This document shows positions 17,322 to 27,739 of a stretch of 64,000 bases of DNA, one piece after another. Within the stretch, counting starts at the first letter, position 1. Each line of letters begins with the position of its first letter. Source of the stretch: Gordonia polyisoprenivorans NBRC 16320 = JCM 10675 (GTDB lineage Bacteria > Actinomycetota > Actinomycetes > Mycobacteriales > Mycobacteriaceae); contig NZ_BAEI01000039.1 of the NCBI RefSeq assembly GCF_000241325.1, forward strand, positions 62,001-126,000, written 5' to 3'. Both the position numbers and the translations under genes were made by a program. Under the pieces are notes generated by a model, which made no database searches, was not told the origin of the DNA, and saw only the letters and a list, made by a program, of their open reading frames with translations.

Positions 17322-19361
17322 TTACTCCTTTTCGGCTTTGGCGACGAGGGTGAGCACGTCGTAGGTAGCGACCGGGTCGTCGTTCTGATTGGTGACGACG
17401 GCATCCCAGCGCACCTCACCGTAATCGGCGCTCTGGCGCGGCGTGATCTGTTTGGCCGTCAACGTGACGGTGAGGCTGTCCTCGGCTTTGACCGGGGTGA
17501 GGAATCGCAATCCGTCGACACCGAAGTTGGCCAGCACCGGACCCGGTGCCGGGTCGACGAACAGGCCCGCGGCCAGCGACACCACCAGGTATCCGTGGGC
17601 GACGATGCCGCCGAAGAGGGGGTTGGCCGCGGCAGCCTCCGGGTCGGTGTGTGCATAGAAGGTGTCGCCGGTGAATTCTGCGAAGTGGTCGATGTCGGCG
17701 CGCGTCACCTGACGCGGCCCACCGACGATGGTGTCACCGATCTGCAACTGCGACAGATTCTTCCGGAACGGGTGCACGTCGGTGTGCACGCGGTCGGCGC
17801 CGCTGACCCAACGCCGTCCGATCGCGGTGAGGATGTTCGGTGTGCCCTGCACCGCGGTGCGCTGCATGTGGTGGAGCACGCCGCGGATGCCGCCGAGTTC
17901 CTCCCCGCCACCCGCGCGGCCGGGGCCGCCGTGCACCAGGACCGGCAGCGGTGAGCCGTGGCCGGTGGATTCGGCGGCATCCTCGGCGTTGAGCACCAGA
18001 ATGCGACCGTGGTAGGCGGCGATGCCGCGCACGACGGTCGCCGCGACATCGGTATCGGCGGTCACCAATGAGGCGACCAGCGATCCACGGCCGCGGGCGG
18101 CGAGGGCGATGGCGTCGTCGGTGTCGCGGTAGCCGATGACCGTCGACACTGGGCCGAAGGCCTCGATGTCGTGGATCTCCGGCGCCCAGCTGTCGTTGGC
18201 GCGCAACAGGATCGGCGAGAGAAATGCGCCTTTTGACCGCTCGGCGTCGACGAGCTCGACGTGGTCGGGGTCGCCGAAGACGATGTCGGCCGATTTGGTC
18301 AGTCCCCGAAGTGATTTCAGGACCTCGTCGCGCTGCTCGATACTCGCGAGCGCGCCCATCCGCACGTCGGGGGCGGCGGGATTGCCGACGCGGATCGTGG
18401 CCAGTCTCGCCGACGCGGCCTCGACGACGGCATCGACAAGCGGCTCGGGGACCAGGGCGCGGCGGATCGCGGTGCACTTCTGCCCGGCCTTGACGGTCAT
18501 CTCGGTGACGAGTTGCCGCACGTACAGGTCGAATTCGGGATCGCCGACGCCGATGTCGGCACCGAGGATCGATGCGTTGAGTGAGTCCGCCTCGGCGGTG
18601 AAGTGCAACCCGGATGCCACCACCGTCGGATGGGCGCGCAGCACGGCGGCGGTGTCGGCCGAGCCGGTGAACGCCATCGAATCCTGTCCGTCGAGATGGT
18701 CGAGCAGATCGCCCGCGCTTCCGCACAGTAGTTGCACCGACCCCTCGGGCAGGATGCCGCTCTCGACGATGCGGCGGACCACGAGCTCGGTGAGATAGGC
18801 AGTGGCACTGGCGGGTTTGACGATCGTGGGCACGCCGGCGATGAACGCCGGGGCCAGCTTCTCCAGGAAACCCCACACCGGGAAGTTGAAGGCATTGATC
18901 TGCACCGCAACCCCGCGTCGCGAGGTGTAGAGGTGCTGGCCGAGGAAGGTGCCCTTCTTGCCGAGCGGCTCGACCGGGCCGTCGAGATAGACGGTGTCGT
19001 TGGGCAATTCCCGTCGTGCCTTGCTCGCGTAACTCAGGACGGTCCCGAATCCGCCGTCGATGTCGACGGCGCTGTCGCGGTCGGTGGCGCCGGTCTTGCG
19101 GGAGAGTTCATAGAACTCGTCCTTGCCCGCCATGAGGGTGAGGCCCAGTTGTTTGAGCAACCCGGCCCGCTCGTGGAAGGTCAGCGTGGCCAGCGCCTCT
19201 CCGCCGACGGTGCGTGCATATTCGACCATCGCGGCGCGATCGACACCGGTCGCCGAGATCCGCGCCACCTCCGATCCGTCGACGGCGTCGAGCAACGGCG
19301 TGCCCTCGTCGGGCGCGGCGTACCAGCGTCCTTGTGTCCAGCTTTCCAACAATCGGCTCAC
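17322..19361 (-). CDS. paaZ: oxepin-CoA hydrolase / 3-oxo-5,6-dehydrosuberyl-CoA semialdehyde dehydrogenase
   Basis: This 679-residue bifunctional enzyme opens the oxepin-CoA ring and oxidises the resulting aldehyde. The aldehyde dehydrogenase domain spans about 1-520, with general-base Glu in FTAEADSLN near 256 and catalytic Cys in KAGQKCTA near 295. A MaoC-type hydratase domain follows (FAEFTGDTFYAHTDPEAA, then FGGIVAHGY). The frame extends to an ATG at 19403, but I prefer the GTG at 19361. It has GAGGGAG seven bases upstream, and it leaves the operator palindrome at 19376-19395 outside the gene. A TTGACA box lies at 19423-19428 on this strand. Confidence 0.93.
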   Translation of the reverse strand: MSRLLESWTQGRWYAAPDEGTPLLDAVDGSEVARISATGVDRAAMVEYARTVGGEALATLTFHERAGLLKQLGLTLMAGKDEFYELSRKTGATDRDSAVDIDGGFGTVLSYASKARRELPNDTVYLDGPVEPLGKKGTFLGQHLYTSRRGVAVQINAFNFPVWGFLEKLAPAFIAGVPTIVKPASATAYLTELVVRRIVESGILPEGSVQLLCGSAGDLLDHLDGQDSMAFTGSADTAAVLRAHPTVVASGLHFTAEADSLNASILGADIGVGDPEFDLYVRQLVTEMTVKAGQKCTAIRRALVPEPLVDAVVEAASARLATIRVGNPAAPDVRMGALASIEQRDEVLKSLRGLTKSADIVFGDPDHVELVDAERSKGAFLSPILLRANDSWAPEIHDIEAFGPVSTVIGYRDTDDAIALAARGRGSLVASLVTADTDVAATVVRGIAAYHGRILVLNAEDAAESTGHGSPLPVLVHGGPGRAGGGEELGGIRGVLHHMQRTAVQGTPNILTAIGRRWVSGADRVHTDVHPFRKNLSQLQIGDTIVGGPRQVTRADIDHFAEFTGDTFYAHTDPEAAAANPLFGGIVAHGYLVVSLAAGLFVDPAPGPVLANFGVDGLRFLTPVKAEDSLTVTLTAKQITPRQSADYGEVRWDAVVTNQNDDPVATYDVLTLVAKAEKE

Positions 19362-19375
19362 AGCCCAGCTCCCTC

Positions 19376-19395
19376 TACCGTCCATTCGGTCGGTA
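19376..19395. promoter_or_regulatory. putative PaaR operator before paaZ
   Basis: TACCGTCC, a four-base spacer and GGTCGGTA form an 8-4-8 palindrome with one mismatched pair. It shares the WACCGNCC-N4-GGTCGGTW plan with the site at 20113-20132. It lies 15-34 bp upstream of the chosen paaZ start and downstream of a TTGACA element (19423-19428, minus strand), where a bound repressor would block initiation. Confidence 0.65.
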
Positions 19396-19440
19396 ATTAC
19401 CATCGCCGGGACGTTGGTTCCGTGTCAAGGGGTGGCGGTG

Positions 19441-20064
19441 TCAGCGCCGGCGGCGCAGTCCGTCGAACGTCATCGCGACCACGGCGTCGGCGAGTTCGTC
19501 GACGCTGACCCCGACGCGGGGCCGGTGCCACTCGATGAGCGAGTTGACCGTGCCGAACAGCAGCCGCGCCACCAGCGCCGGGTCGACCTCCGGCGAGACA
19601 TCGCCCTCCTCGGCGGCGCCGATGACGAGGTTGCCGACGAACTCGTCGAACTCGCGTCGACGGGCCAGTGCTCGGCGCTCGACGACCGAGTTGCCACGTA
19701 CCCGCAGCAGCAGCGTGACGTAGGGGAGTTCGGCGGCAAGGATCTCCACACTCCGTCTGACCAGGTATTCCAGCCGATCGATGTGCCGGCCTTCGGTCGT
19801 GCCGGCCTCGGTGGTGGCGGCGAAGAGTGCTCCGAGTGCACGCCCGAGAGCCAGCTCGAGGAGTTCCTGCTTGCCCGAGACGTGGTGATAGATCGACGAC
19901 TTGCTGATCCCGAGCCGGTCGGCGAGCACATCCATGCTGGTGCCGTCGTACCCCTTCTCGTTGAACACCTTGACCGCGACCGCGAGCAGCGAGTCGAGGT
20001 CGTAACCGGGGCGCCCCGGGCGGCCGGTGCGCTTGGCCGGTTTCGCTGTGGTCATGGATCTCAT
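19441..20064 (-). CDS. paaR: TetR-family repressor of phenylacetate genes (PaaR-like)
   Basis: This 207-residue TetR protein has a helix-turn-helix around residues 25-70 (LLAVAVKVFNEKGYDGTSM, then LADRLGISKSSIYHHVSGK). It lies between paaZ and the divergent paaF. A TetR-type PaaR that senses phenylacetyl-CoA controls paa genes in other actinobacteria, so this identity rests on family, position and the two matched palindromes flanking the gene. The start could be the ATG at 20064 or at 20055; neither has a clear ribosome site. Confidence 0.82.
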   Translation of the reverse strand: MRSMTTAKPAKRTGRPGRPGYDLDSLLAVAVKVFNEKGYDGTSMDVLADRLGISKSSIYHHVSGKQELLELALGRALGALFAATTEAGTTEGRHIDRLEYLVRRSVEILAAELPYVTLLLRVRGNSVVERRALARRREFDEFVGNLVIGAAEEGDVSPEVDPALVARLLFGTVNSLIEWHRPRVGVSVDELADAVVAMTFDGLRRRR

Positions 20065-20108
20065 GATGGCAAAGAGTCCGCGGAGTGGCGTCCGGGGTGG
20101 GCAAGGGG

Positions 20109-20137
20109 TTGCAACCGACCAAAAGGTCGGTTATTAA
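20109..20137 (+). promoter_or_regulatory. promoter of the paaF-H-G-ABCDE-K operon
   Basis: TTGCAA (20109-20114) and TATTAA (20132-20137) are spaced by exactly 17 bp. They lie about 30 bp upstream of the paaF start, and GAGGAGG precedes the ATG. The PaaR-type palindrome fills the spacer between the two hexamers, a layout expected for simple repression. Confidence 0.65.
20113..20132. promoter_or_regulatory. putative PaaR operator before paaF
   Basis: A perfect inverted repeat, AACCGACC-AAAA-GGTCGGTT, is centred in the paaR/paaF divergent region. It sits between the -35 and -10 hexamers of the paaF promoter. With the related site at 19376 it defines a candidate consensus for the TetR protein encoded between them. 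Confidence 0.75.
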
Positions 20138-20169
20138 TGGAGGGGTCCACAGTGTGAGGAGGGCCAATC

Positions 20170-20927
20170 ATGGCCGGTGCGGTGACCACCGACACACCAC
20201 CCGTCGATCTCGACCACGTGGTGATCTCCGACGACGGTGATCGCTACCGGGTCACGCTGAACCGTCCGGAGCGTCGCAACGCGATCACCGGCGAGATGAT
20301 CGCCGAACTGCACCGGGTGTGTGCGATCGTCGAGCGGGCGCCCAAACCGGTGCTGCTGTGCGGGGCCGGACGCAACTTCGCGGGCGGCGCCGACATCGCA
20401 CAGCTCGCCCGACGTACCCGCGACGATGCCCTGGCCGGGATCAATCGCACCCTGTTCGACCGGATCGCGGCGCTCGCGCTTCCCACTGTCGCCGTCGTCG
20501 AGGGTTACGCGCTCGGTGGTGGTGCCGAACTCGCCTATGCCTGCGACATCCGCATCGCCGCACCGGATGCGGTGTTCGGCAACCCGGAGCCCGCTCTGGG
20601 CATCCTCGCCGCGGCCGGCGCGAGCTACCGCCTCCCGCAACTCGTCGGCATCTCGGTCGCCAAACAGATCCTGCTCGCCGGCGCGCGACTCGACGCCGAG
20701 CAGGCATTCCGTCACGGCCTGGTCATGGAGGTCGCCGACGACCCGTTCGCCGTCGCCGAGACCGTCATCGATCGCATCGTCGCGCAGTCGGCGCTGGCGC
20801 TGCGCCTGTCGAAGACCGTCATCGACGCCCCCGGGCATCACCCGTGGGCCGACGACATCGCACAGGCCGTGCTCTTCGAAGGACCCGACAAGACCGACCG
20901 CATGGCCGCATTCCTGGAGAAGAAGTC

Positions 20928-20931
<4 letters not shown>
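20170..20931 (+). CDS. paaF: enoyl-CoA hydratase of the phenylacetate pathway
   Basis: This 253-residue crotonase-fold protein contains the oxyanion-hole blocks GRNFAGGADI and ALGGGAELAYACDIRIA. PaaF hydrates 2,3-dehydroadipyl-CoA in the beta-oxidation end of phenylacetate catabolism. The ATG follows GAGGAGG by seven bases. The stop overlaps the start of paaH (ATGA). It heads the rightward paa operon. The choice of paaF rather than paaG for this copy is by similarity and order only. Confidence 0.82.
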
Positions 20932-21802
<871 letters not shown>

Positions 21803-21806
<4 letters not shown>

Positions 21807-22582
21807 CAGCGACACTGGAGATCACCGACGGACTCGCCACCATCACGCTGGCGCGCCCGCGCGCCCACAACGCGCTCGACGTCGAGACCAAGACGGCGTT
21901 GCGCCAGGCGATCGAGAAGGTCGCAGGTGATCGCACGGTACGTGCGGTATTGCTGGCGGCCGAGGGCAAGAACTTCTGCGTCGGACAGGATCTCGGCGAT
22001 CACGTCGCCGAACTGAAGAAGTCGCCCGAGCACGCCATGGACACCGTCGCCGACCACTACAACCCGGTCATTCGGGCGCTCGCGGGCATCGAGGTGCCGG
22101 TGATCGCGGCCGTCCGAGGCGCCTGCGTCGGTGCGGGATTCGGGATCGCGCTGACCGCCGACATCCGGATCGCCTCGCAGAATGCCACTTTCGCGACCGC
22201 ATTCGCGGGCATCGGTCTGGCGAGTGACTCGGGCCTCTCGCATCATCTGGTCTCCATGCTCGGCAGTAGCCGCGCCACCGGACTGCTGATGCTCGGCGAT
22301 CGCATCGACGCCGCGCAGGCCCTCAATTGGGGCCTGGTGCATCGCGTCGCCGAGGATGCGGACTTCGACTCCGCCGCAGCGGATCTCGCTCGGCGCCTCG
22401 CCGACGGACCCACCGAGGCGTTCCGCCGGATCAAGGATCTCATCGGGGCCGGAACCGACGGGCTGAGCGCAGCGCTGGACCGCGAGTACGACGCACAACG
22501 CCACCTCGGGGCGACCGCCGACCACGCCGCCGCCGTCGAGGCATTCCTCGACAAGCGCACGCCCGAGTTCAGCGGTCGCTGA
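21803..22582 (+). CDS. paaG: enoyl-CoA hydratase/isomerase (PaaG-like)
   Basis: This 259-residue crotonase-fold protein contains [12 protein letters not shown] and [20 protein letters not shown]. PaaG isomerises the ring-1,2-epoxide of phenylacetyl-CoA to the oxepin and also shifts a double bond later in the pathway. It overlaps the paaH stop by four bases and precedes paaA by 13 bp. Confidence 0.85.
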
Positions 22583-22595
22583 GAGAGCAGGAACG

Positions 22596-23546
22596 ATGAC
22601 CGACACGCAACTACAGCAATCCGAGCTTCAGCAGTCGTTCGACGCGACCATCGCCGCCGAGGCGCGCATCGAACCGCGTGACTGGATGCCCGAGGGTTAC
22701 CGCAAGACGCTGATCCGGCAGATCGCCCAGCACGCGCATTCGGAGATCATCGGCATGCAGCCCGAGGGAAACTGGCTGACCAGGGCTCCGTCGTTGCGGC
22801 GCAAGGCGATATTGATGGCCAAGGTGCAGGACGAGGCCGGCCACGGCCTCTACCTGTACTCGGCCGCCGAGACACTGGGCGCCGATCGCGCCGACCTCAC
22901 CGACAAACTCATCTCCGGGCGGCAGAAGTACTCCTCGATCTTCAACTACCCGACGCTGACCTACGCCGACGTCGGGACCATCGGGTGGCTGGTCGACGGC
23001 GCGGCCATCTGCAACCAGGTACCGTTGTGCCGCAGCTCTTTCGGACCGTACGCCCGGGCGATGATCCGCGTGTGCAAGGAGGAGTCCTTCCATCAGCGGC
23101 AGGGTTATGAGCTGCTCACCACAATGATGGGTGGCACCGACGAGCAGCGCGCGATGGTCCAGGAATCCGTCGACCGGTTCTGGTGGCCGGCGCTGATGAT
23201 GTTCGGTCCGCCCGATGACCGTTCGCCCAACAGCGAGCAGTCGATGGCGTGGGGTATCAAGCGGCACAGCAACGACGAGTTGCGCCAGAAGTTCGTCGAC
23301 ATGAGCGTCCCACAGGCCGAGGCCCTCGGCGTGAGCTTCCCCGACCCGGATCTGGCGTGGAATGCCGAACGCGGACATTACGACTTCGGCGAACCCGACT
23401 GGAGTGAATTCACCGAGGTCGTCAAGGGCAACGGTGCGATGAACGTCGAACGGATCGCCGTCCGCCGCGCCGCCCACGAGGACGGCGCCTGGGTGCGGGA
23501 CGCGGCAACGGCTTTCGCCGCACGGGAACAGGAGAACCACCGATGA
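22596..23546 (+). CDS. paaA: phenylacetyl-CoA 1,2-epoxidase catalytic subunit
   Basis: This 316-residue diiron subunit of the PaaABCE epoxidase carries the two diiron ligand blocks [17 protein letters not shown] and [14 protein letters not shown] in a ferritin-like helical bundle. The enzyme uses O2 and electrons from PaaE to epoxidise the ring of phenylacetyl-CoA. The length matches the family. The stop overlaps the paaB start (ATGA). Confidence 0.95.
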   Translation: MTDTQLQQSELQQSFDATIAAEARIEPRDWMPEGYRKTLIRQIAQHAHSEIIGMQPEGNWLTRAPSLRRKAILMAKVQDEAGHGLYLYSAAETLGADRADLTDKLISGRQKYSSIFNYPTLTYADVGTIGWLVDGAAICNQVPLCRSSFGPYARAMIRVCKEESFHQRQGYELLTTMMGGTDEQRAMVQESVDRFWWPALMMFGPPDDRSPNSEQSMAWGIKRHSNDELRQKFVDMSVPQAEALGVSFPDPDLAWNAERGHYDFGEPDWSEFTEVVKGNGAMNVERIAVRRAAHEDGAWVRDAATAFAAREQENHR

Positions 23547-23836
23547 GTGACATCAAGGCGGAATGGCCGCTGTACGAGGTGTTCGTGCGCGGCAAGCGTG
23601 GGCTGAACCACGTGCACGTCGGGTCGCTGCACGCCGCCGACGACCAGATGGCCTTGCGGCATGCGCGCGACGTGTACACCCGCCGCAACGAGGGCGTCAG
23701 TATCTGGGTGGTGCGCTCGGCCGACATCGTCGCCACCAGTCCGTCGGAGAAGGACCCCTTCTTCGCCCCGAGCGGCGACAAGGTGTACCGGCATCCCACG
23801 TTCTACGACATCCCCGACAACGTCCCCCACATGTGA
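23543..23836 (+). CDS. paaB: phenylacetyl-CoA epoxidase subunit PaaB
   Basis: This 97-residue protein starts with the conserved [24 protein letters not shown] block. PaaB is a small non-catalytic subunit that joins PaaAC dimers in the epoxidase complex. It sits between paaA (four-base overlap) and paaC (12-bp gap). Confidence 0.95.
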   Translation: MSDIKAEWPLYEVFVRGKRGLNHVHVGSLHAADDQMALRHARDVYTRRNEGVSIWVVRSADIVATSPSEKDPFFAPSGDKVYRHPTFYDIPDNVPHM

Positions 23837-23848
23837 GAGGACGACGAC

Positions 23849-24766
23849 ATGACCGATCATGACAACGCCTACGAGGGCCTCGTCGACGAGGATTCGCACG
23901 GCCAGTGGGCCTTCGGCACCAGCTTCGACGATCCGCTCGCCGGCGTCGACACCACCGTCCCCGACGACGTCGACCACGCCGCGCTGGCCGCCTACTGCCT
24001 GATGCTCGGCGACGACGCGCTGATCAGTGCTCAGCGACTCGCCCAATGGTGCACCCACGCACCCGAACTCGAGGAAGAGGTGGCGCTGGCGAACATCGGA
24101 ATCGACCTCCTCGGTGCGGCGCGGCTCCTGCTCGCCCGCGCCGCGGCCGCCGATCCGGCTGTGGTACCCCACATCTCCGAGACCACGCCGGTGCCCGCCG
24201 AAGACGCACTGGCCTTCTTCCGGGACGAGTCGTCGTTCCGCAACGTGCATCTCGTCGAGATCGCCAACGGCGACTTCGCGGTCTCGCTCGTCCGGCTGCT
24301 GGTGTTCTCGACCTGGCGACTGGCCCTGTTCGACAGACTGCGCACCTCACGGGATCCGGTGCTGGCCGCGGTCGCCGACAAGGGCGTCAAAGAGCTGACC
24401 TATCACCGTGATTACGCGGCCCGCTGGGTGGTCACCCTCGGGTGCGGCACCGCGGAGTCACGACGCCGCCTGCTCGACGCGCTGTCGCGGGTGTGGCCCT
24501 ACGTCGACGAGCTGTTCGTCCCGACAGCCGAGGAGCTCGCACTCGCCGCCGTCGGTGTGGCGGTCGATCCCGCTTGCGTGCGAGACGAATTCGACGACAT
24601 CGTGGGCCAGGTGTGTCACGCTGCCGAGGTCGAGATCCTCGACGGACCGCACATCGGGCGGGTCGGGGGCCGCGCCGGACGTGACGGTCTGCACACCGAG
24701 CACATGGGATTGCTGCTCGCCGAGATGCAGAGCGTGGCCCGTCGCCACCCTGAAGGGGTGTGGTGA
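23849..24766 (+). CDS. paaC: phenylacetyl-CoA epoxidase structural subunit PaaC
   Basis: This 305-residue ferritin-like subunit shows YCLMLGDDALISAQRLAQW near 50 and KELTYHRDYAARWVV near 180, the PaaC counterparts of the PaaA diiron helices. PaaC forms the heterodimer with PaaA but does not bind the working diiron centre. It follows paaB directly, and paaD starts one base after its stop. Confidence 0.93.
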   Translation: MTDHDNAYEGLVDEDSHGQWAFGTSFDDPLAGVDTTVPDDVDHAALAAYCLMLGDDALISAQRLAQWCTHAPELEEEVALANIGIDLLGAARLLLARAAAADPAVVPHISETTPVPAEDALAFFRDESSFRNVHLVEIANGDFAVSLVRLLVFSTWRLALFDRLRTSRDPVLAAVADKGVKELTYHRDYAARWVVTLGCGTAESRRRLLDALSRVWPYVDELFVPTAEELALAAVGVAVDPACVRDEFDDIVGQVCHAAEVEILDGPHIGRVGGRAGRDGLHTEHMGLLLAEMQSVARRHPEGVW

Positions 24767-24767
24767 G

Positions 24768-25277
24768 ATGCAGACACTCGCAACCCGATCCGCGCGTGAG
24801 ATCGTGGAATCGATTCTCGACCCGGAGATGCCGATGGTCACCCTCGCCGACCTCGGGATCATCCGCGAGGTCCGGCTCGACGATCCCGGCGCGGTGACCG
24901 TCACGATCACCCCGACCTACTCGGGCTGCCCGGCGATGGCCACGATCCGCGACGACATCAGCGCGGCACTGCATTGTCACGGATTCGCCGACGTCACGAT
25001 CCGGACCAGCCTCACTCCGGCGTGGAGCACCGACTGGATCACCGACGAAGGGCGCGCCAAGCTCGTCGAGGCCGGGTACTCGCCACCGGGTGCGGCACCG
25101 CTGCGGCGGTCCGGGCCGATCCCGCTGACGTTGACCGCGCGCCCGCGCGAGGTGGCGTGCCCCCAGTGTGGTTCGACTCGTACGCAACTGATCTCGGAGT
25201 TCGGTGCCACCCTGTGCAAAGCCCACTACCAGTGTCTGGCGTGTGCCGAGCCGTTCGATCACGTCAAGGAGATCTGA
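24768..25277 (+). CDS. paaD: PaaD, Fe-S/metal maturation factor of the epoxidase
   Basis: This 169-residue protein has an N-terminal MIP18/DUF59 domain (ILDPEMPMVTLADLGIIREV) and a C-terminal zinc-ribbon-like tail with the cysteine pairs CPQCGS and CLAC plus a Cys between them. PaaD is needed for PaaABCE activity and is thought to help metal-centre assembly. The ATG at 24768 lies one base after the paaC stop. Confidence 0.92.
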   Translation: MQTLATRSAREIVESILDPEMPMVTLADLGIIREVRLDDPGAVTVTITPTYSGCPAMATIRDDISAALHCHGFADVTIRTSLTPAWSTDWITDEGRAKLVEAGYSPPGAAPLRRSGPIPLTLTARPREVACPQCGSTRTQLISEFGATLCKAHYQCLACAEPFDHVKEI

Positions 25278-25279
25278 CC

Positions 25280-26386
25280 GTGACCTCAACCGTCGAGACC
25301 ACCGCCGTTCCGGTCACCGGTCCGTCGCGCAACCGCGACTTCCACCGCCTGACCGTTGCCGACGTCGAATCCCTGTGTGACGACGCCGTCGCCGTCCGGT
25401 TCGACGTTCCGCCGGATCTGCGGGACACCTTCACCTTTCGGCCCGGACAGTCCCTCACGTTGCGGCGAACGGTCGACGGGACCGAACACCGGCGCACCTA
25501 CTCGATCTGCGCGCCCGCGGGCGCCGCGCCGCGGGTGGGTGTTCGTGAGGTCAATGGGGGACTGTTCTCGAGCTGGCTGGTCCATCAGGTGCGTCCCGGC
25601 GATCGCATCGAGGTGCAGCCGCCATCGGGATCGTTTCAGGCGAACCCGGATTCGGGCGGGCGGCACCTGTTGATCGCGGCCGGCTCGGGCATCACCCCGA
25701 TGCTGTCGATCGCTGCGTCGATGCTGGCGACTCCCGACGCCGAGGTGACGCTGATCTATGCCAACCGCAAGACCCGGTCGGTGATGTTCGCCGAGGACAT
25801 CGCCGATCTCAAGGACGCCCACGGTCCGCGGTTCGACGTGATCCACGTGCTCTCCCGCGAGCCGCGCGAGGCCGAATTGTTCAGCGGGCGACTCGATCGT
25901 GATCGTCTCGAGGAGATCCTCACCACCGTCGTACCGACCGGCGACATGGACCACTTCTGGTTGTGCGGCCCGCTCGGCATGGTCGAGGCGGCCGAGGAGG
26001 TGCTCCTGGCCCGTGACATCGCCAGGGACCGTATCCACCACGAACTCTTCTACGTCGAGGCAACGCCGCCGCCACCGGATCGGCATCGGGAGCCGGGGAT
26101 CTCGGGGCCCACCAGCGAGGTGACCATCGTCCTCGACGGACGTTCGGTTGCCGGTTCGCTCTCTCGGGACGAGAGCATTCTCGACGCGGGGGAGAACCTG
26201 CGCTCGGACCTGCCGTTCGCCTGCAAGGGCGGGGTGTGCGGAACCTGCCGCGCCAAGATCACCTGTGGGGAGGTCGACATGCGACGTAACTATGCCCTCG
26301 AGGAGTCCGAGGTGGCCGCCGGGTTCGTCCTCACCTGTCAGTCCTATCCCGTAACCGAGTCCGTGACCGTCGATTTCGACGCCTGA
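25280..26386 (+). CDS. paaE: phenylacetyl-CoA epoxidase reductase subunit
   Basis: This 368-residue electron-transfer subunit has an FNR-type FAD domain (HRRTYSICAPAG), an NADPH domain (LLIAAGSGITPMLSI, then WLCGPLGMVE) and a C-terminal plant-type 2Fe-2S domain with CKGGVCGTC plus the distant Cys in LTCQ. It passes electrons from NADPH to the PaaA diiron site. The GTG at 25280 lies two bases after the paaD stop. Confidence 0.94.
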   Translation: MTSTVETTAVPVTGPSRNRDFHRLTVADVESLCDDAVAVRFDVPPDLRDTFTFRPGQSLTLRRTVDGTEHRRTYSICAPAGAAPRVGVREVNGGLFSSWLVHQVRPGDRIEVQPPSGSFQANPDSGGRHLLIAAGSGITPMLSIAASMLATPDAEVTLIYANRKTRSVMFAEDIADLKDAHGPRFDVIHVLSREPREAELFSGRLDRDRLEEILTTVVPTGDMDHFWLCGPLGMVEAAEEVLLARDIARDRIHHELFYVEATPPPPDRHREPGISGPTSEVTIVLDGRSVAGSLSRDESILDAGENLRSDLPFACKGGVCGTCRAKITCGEVDMRRNYALEESEVAAGFVLTCQSYPVTESVTVDFDA

Positions 26387-26418
26387 CACCGTCCTCTCTC
26401 TCACGCCTGGAGTCCACC

Positions 26419-27735
26419 ATGACCAGCACCCTCCCCAGCGCCGCCGGCGGCTCGGAGACCGTCGACATCGAATACGCGAGTCGCGACCGGATCGCCGATC
26501 TGCAGCTCTCGCGTCTCAAGTGGTCGTTGCACCACGCCTACGACAACGTCGCGCATTACCGGAAAGCCTTCGACGAGAAGGGGGTTCATCCGAGCGATCT
26601 GAAGGAACTCTCGGATCTGTCGTTGTTCCCGTTCACGGCGAAAGCCGATCTGCGCGACAACTATCCGTTCGGGATGTTCGCGGTACCGCAGGAGCAGGTG
26701 TCGCGGATTCACGCCTCATCGGGAACGACGGGCCGTCCCACCGTCGTCGGTTACACCGCAAACGATCTGAACAACTGGGCCGATCTGGTGGCCCGCAGCC
26801 TGCGGGCGGCCGGGGTTCGGTCGTCGGACAAGGTCCACGTCGCCTACGGCTACGGTCTGTTCACCGGTGGGCTGGGCGCACACTACGGCGCAGAGCGTCT
26901 GGGCTGCACGGTGATCCCGATGTCCGGCGGCATGACCGATCGCCAGATCCAGCTGATCGAGGACTTCGCCCCCGACGCCATCATGGTCACGCCGTCGTAC
27001 ATGCTGACCATCGTCGATGCGATGATCGCCAAGGGGATCGATCCGTCGTCGACCTCGTTGCGCGTCGGTGTCTTCGGTGCCGAGCCGTGGACCGAGCAGA
27101 TGCGGCGTGAACTCGAGACCCAGGTGGGGATGGATGCCGTCGACATCTACGGACTGTCGGAGGTGATGGGGCCCGGTGTCGCGCAGGAGTGTGTGGAAAC
27201 CAAAGACGGACTGCACATCTGGGAGGACCACTTCTATCCCGAGATCGTCGACCCGATGACCGGTGAGGTGCTGCCGGACGGGGAGGAGGGGGAACTCGTC
27301 TTCACCTCTCTGACCAAGGAGGCGATGCCGATCATCCGGTACCGCACCCGCGATCTGACGCGACTGCTGCCGGGCACCGCGCGTTCGGTGCGACGAATGC
27401 AGAAGGTGACCGGACGATGCGACGACATGATCATCCTGCGCGGGGTCAATCTGTTCCCGACGCAGATCGAGGAACTGATCCTCGCCGTGCCGGCACTCGC
27501 GCCCCAATTCCAGTGCGTCCTCGAACGTCCCGGCCGCATGGACAATCTGACCGTTCGCGTCGAATACCGTCCCGACGCACCGGGTTCGGACTGGCAGCCT
27601 GCTGCCGATTCGCTGAGAAAGGCCATCAAGAATCGGATCGGGGTTACCGTGGACGTCGAGATCGCCGAGCCGGGGACCCTGCAACGATCGACCGGCAAGG
27701 CGAAACGATTGGTCGACAACCGCCCCAAGGATTGA
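26419..27735 (+). CDS. paaK: phenylacetate-CoA ligase
   Basis: This 438-residue adenylate-forming enzyme activates phenylacetate to phenylacetyl-CoA with ATP, the first step of the pathway. The P-loop-like motif ASSGTTGRPTVVGYT lies near residue 100. The family blocks DIYGLSEVMGPG, YRTRDLTRLLPG and GRCDDMIILRGVNLFPTQIE follow. The length is typical of PaaK. It follows paaE by 32 bp and precedes the araC gene by 4 bp. Confidence 0.95.
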   Translation: MTSTLPSAAGGSETVDIEYASRDRIADLQLSRLKWSLHHAYDNVAHYRKAFDEKGVHPSDLKELSDLSLFPFTAKADLRDNYPFGMFAVPQEQVSRIHASSGTTGRPTVVGYTANDLNNWADLVARSLRAAGVRSSDKVHVAYGYGLFTGGLGAHYGAERLGCTVIPMSGGMTDRQIQLIEDFAPDAIMVTPSYMLTIVDAMIAKGIDPSSTSLRVGVFGAEPWTEQMRRELETQVGMDAVDIYGLSEVMGPGVAQECVETKDGLHIWEDHFYPEIVDPMTGEVLPDGEEGELVFTSLTKEAMPIIRYRTRDLTRLLPGTARSVRRMQKVTGRCDDMIILRGVNLFPTQIEELILAVPALAPQFQCVLERPGRMDNLTVRVEYRPDAPGSDWQPAADSLRKAIKNRIGVTVDVEIAEPGTLQRSTGKAKRLVDNRPKD

Positions 27736-27739
27736 TGTC

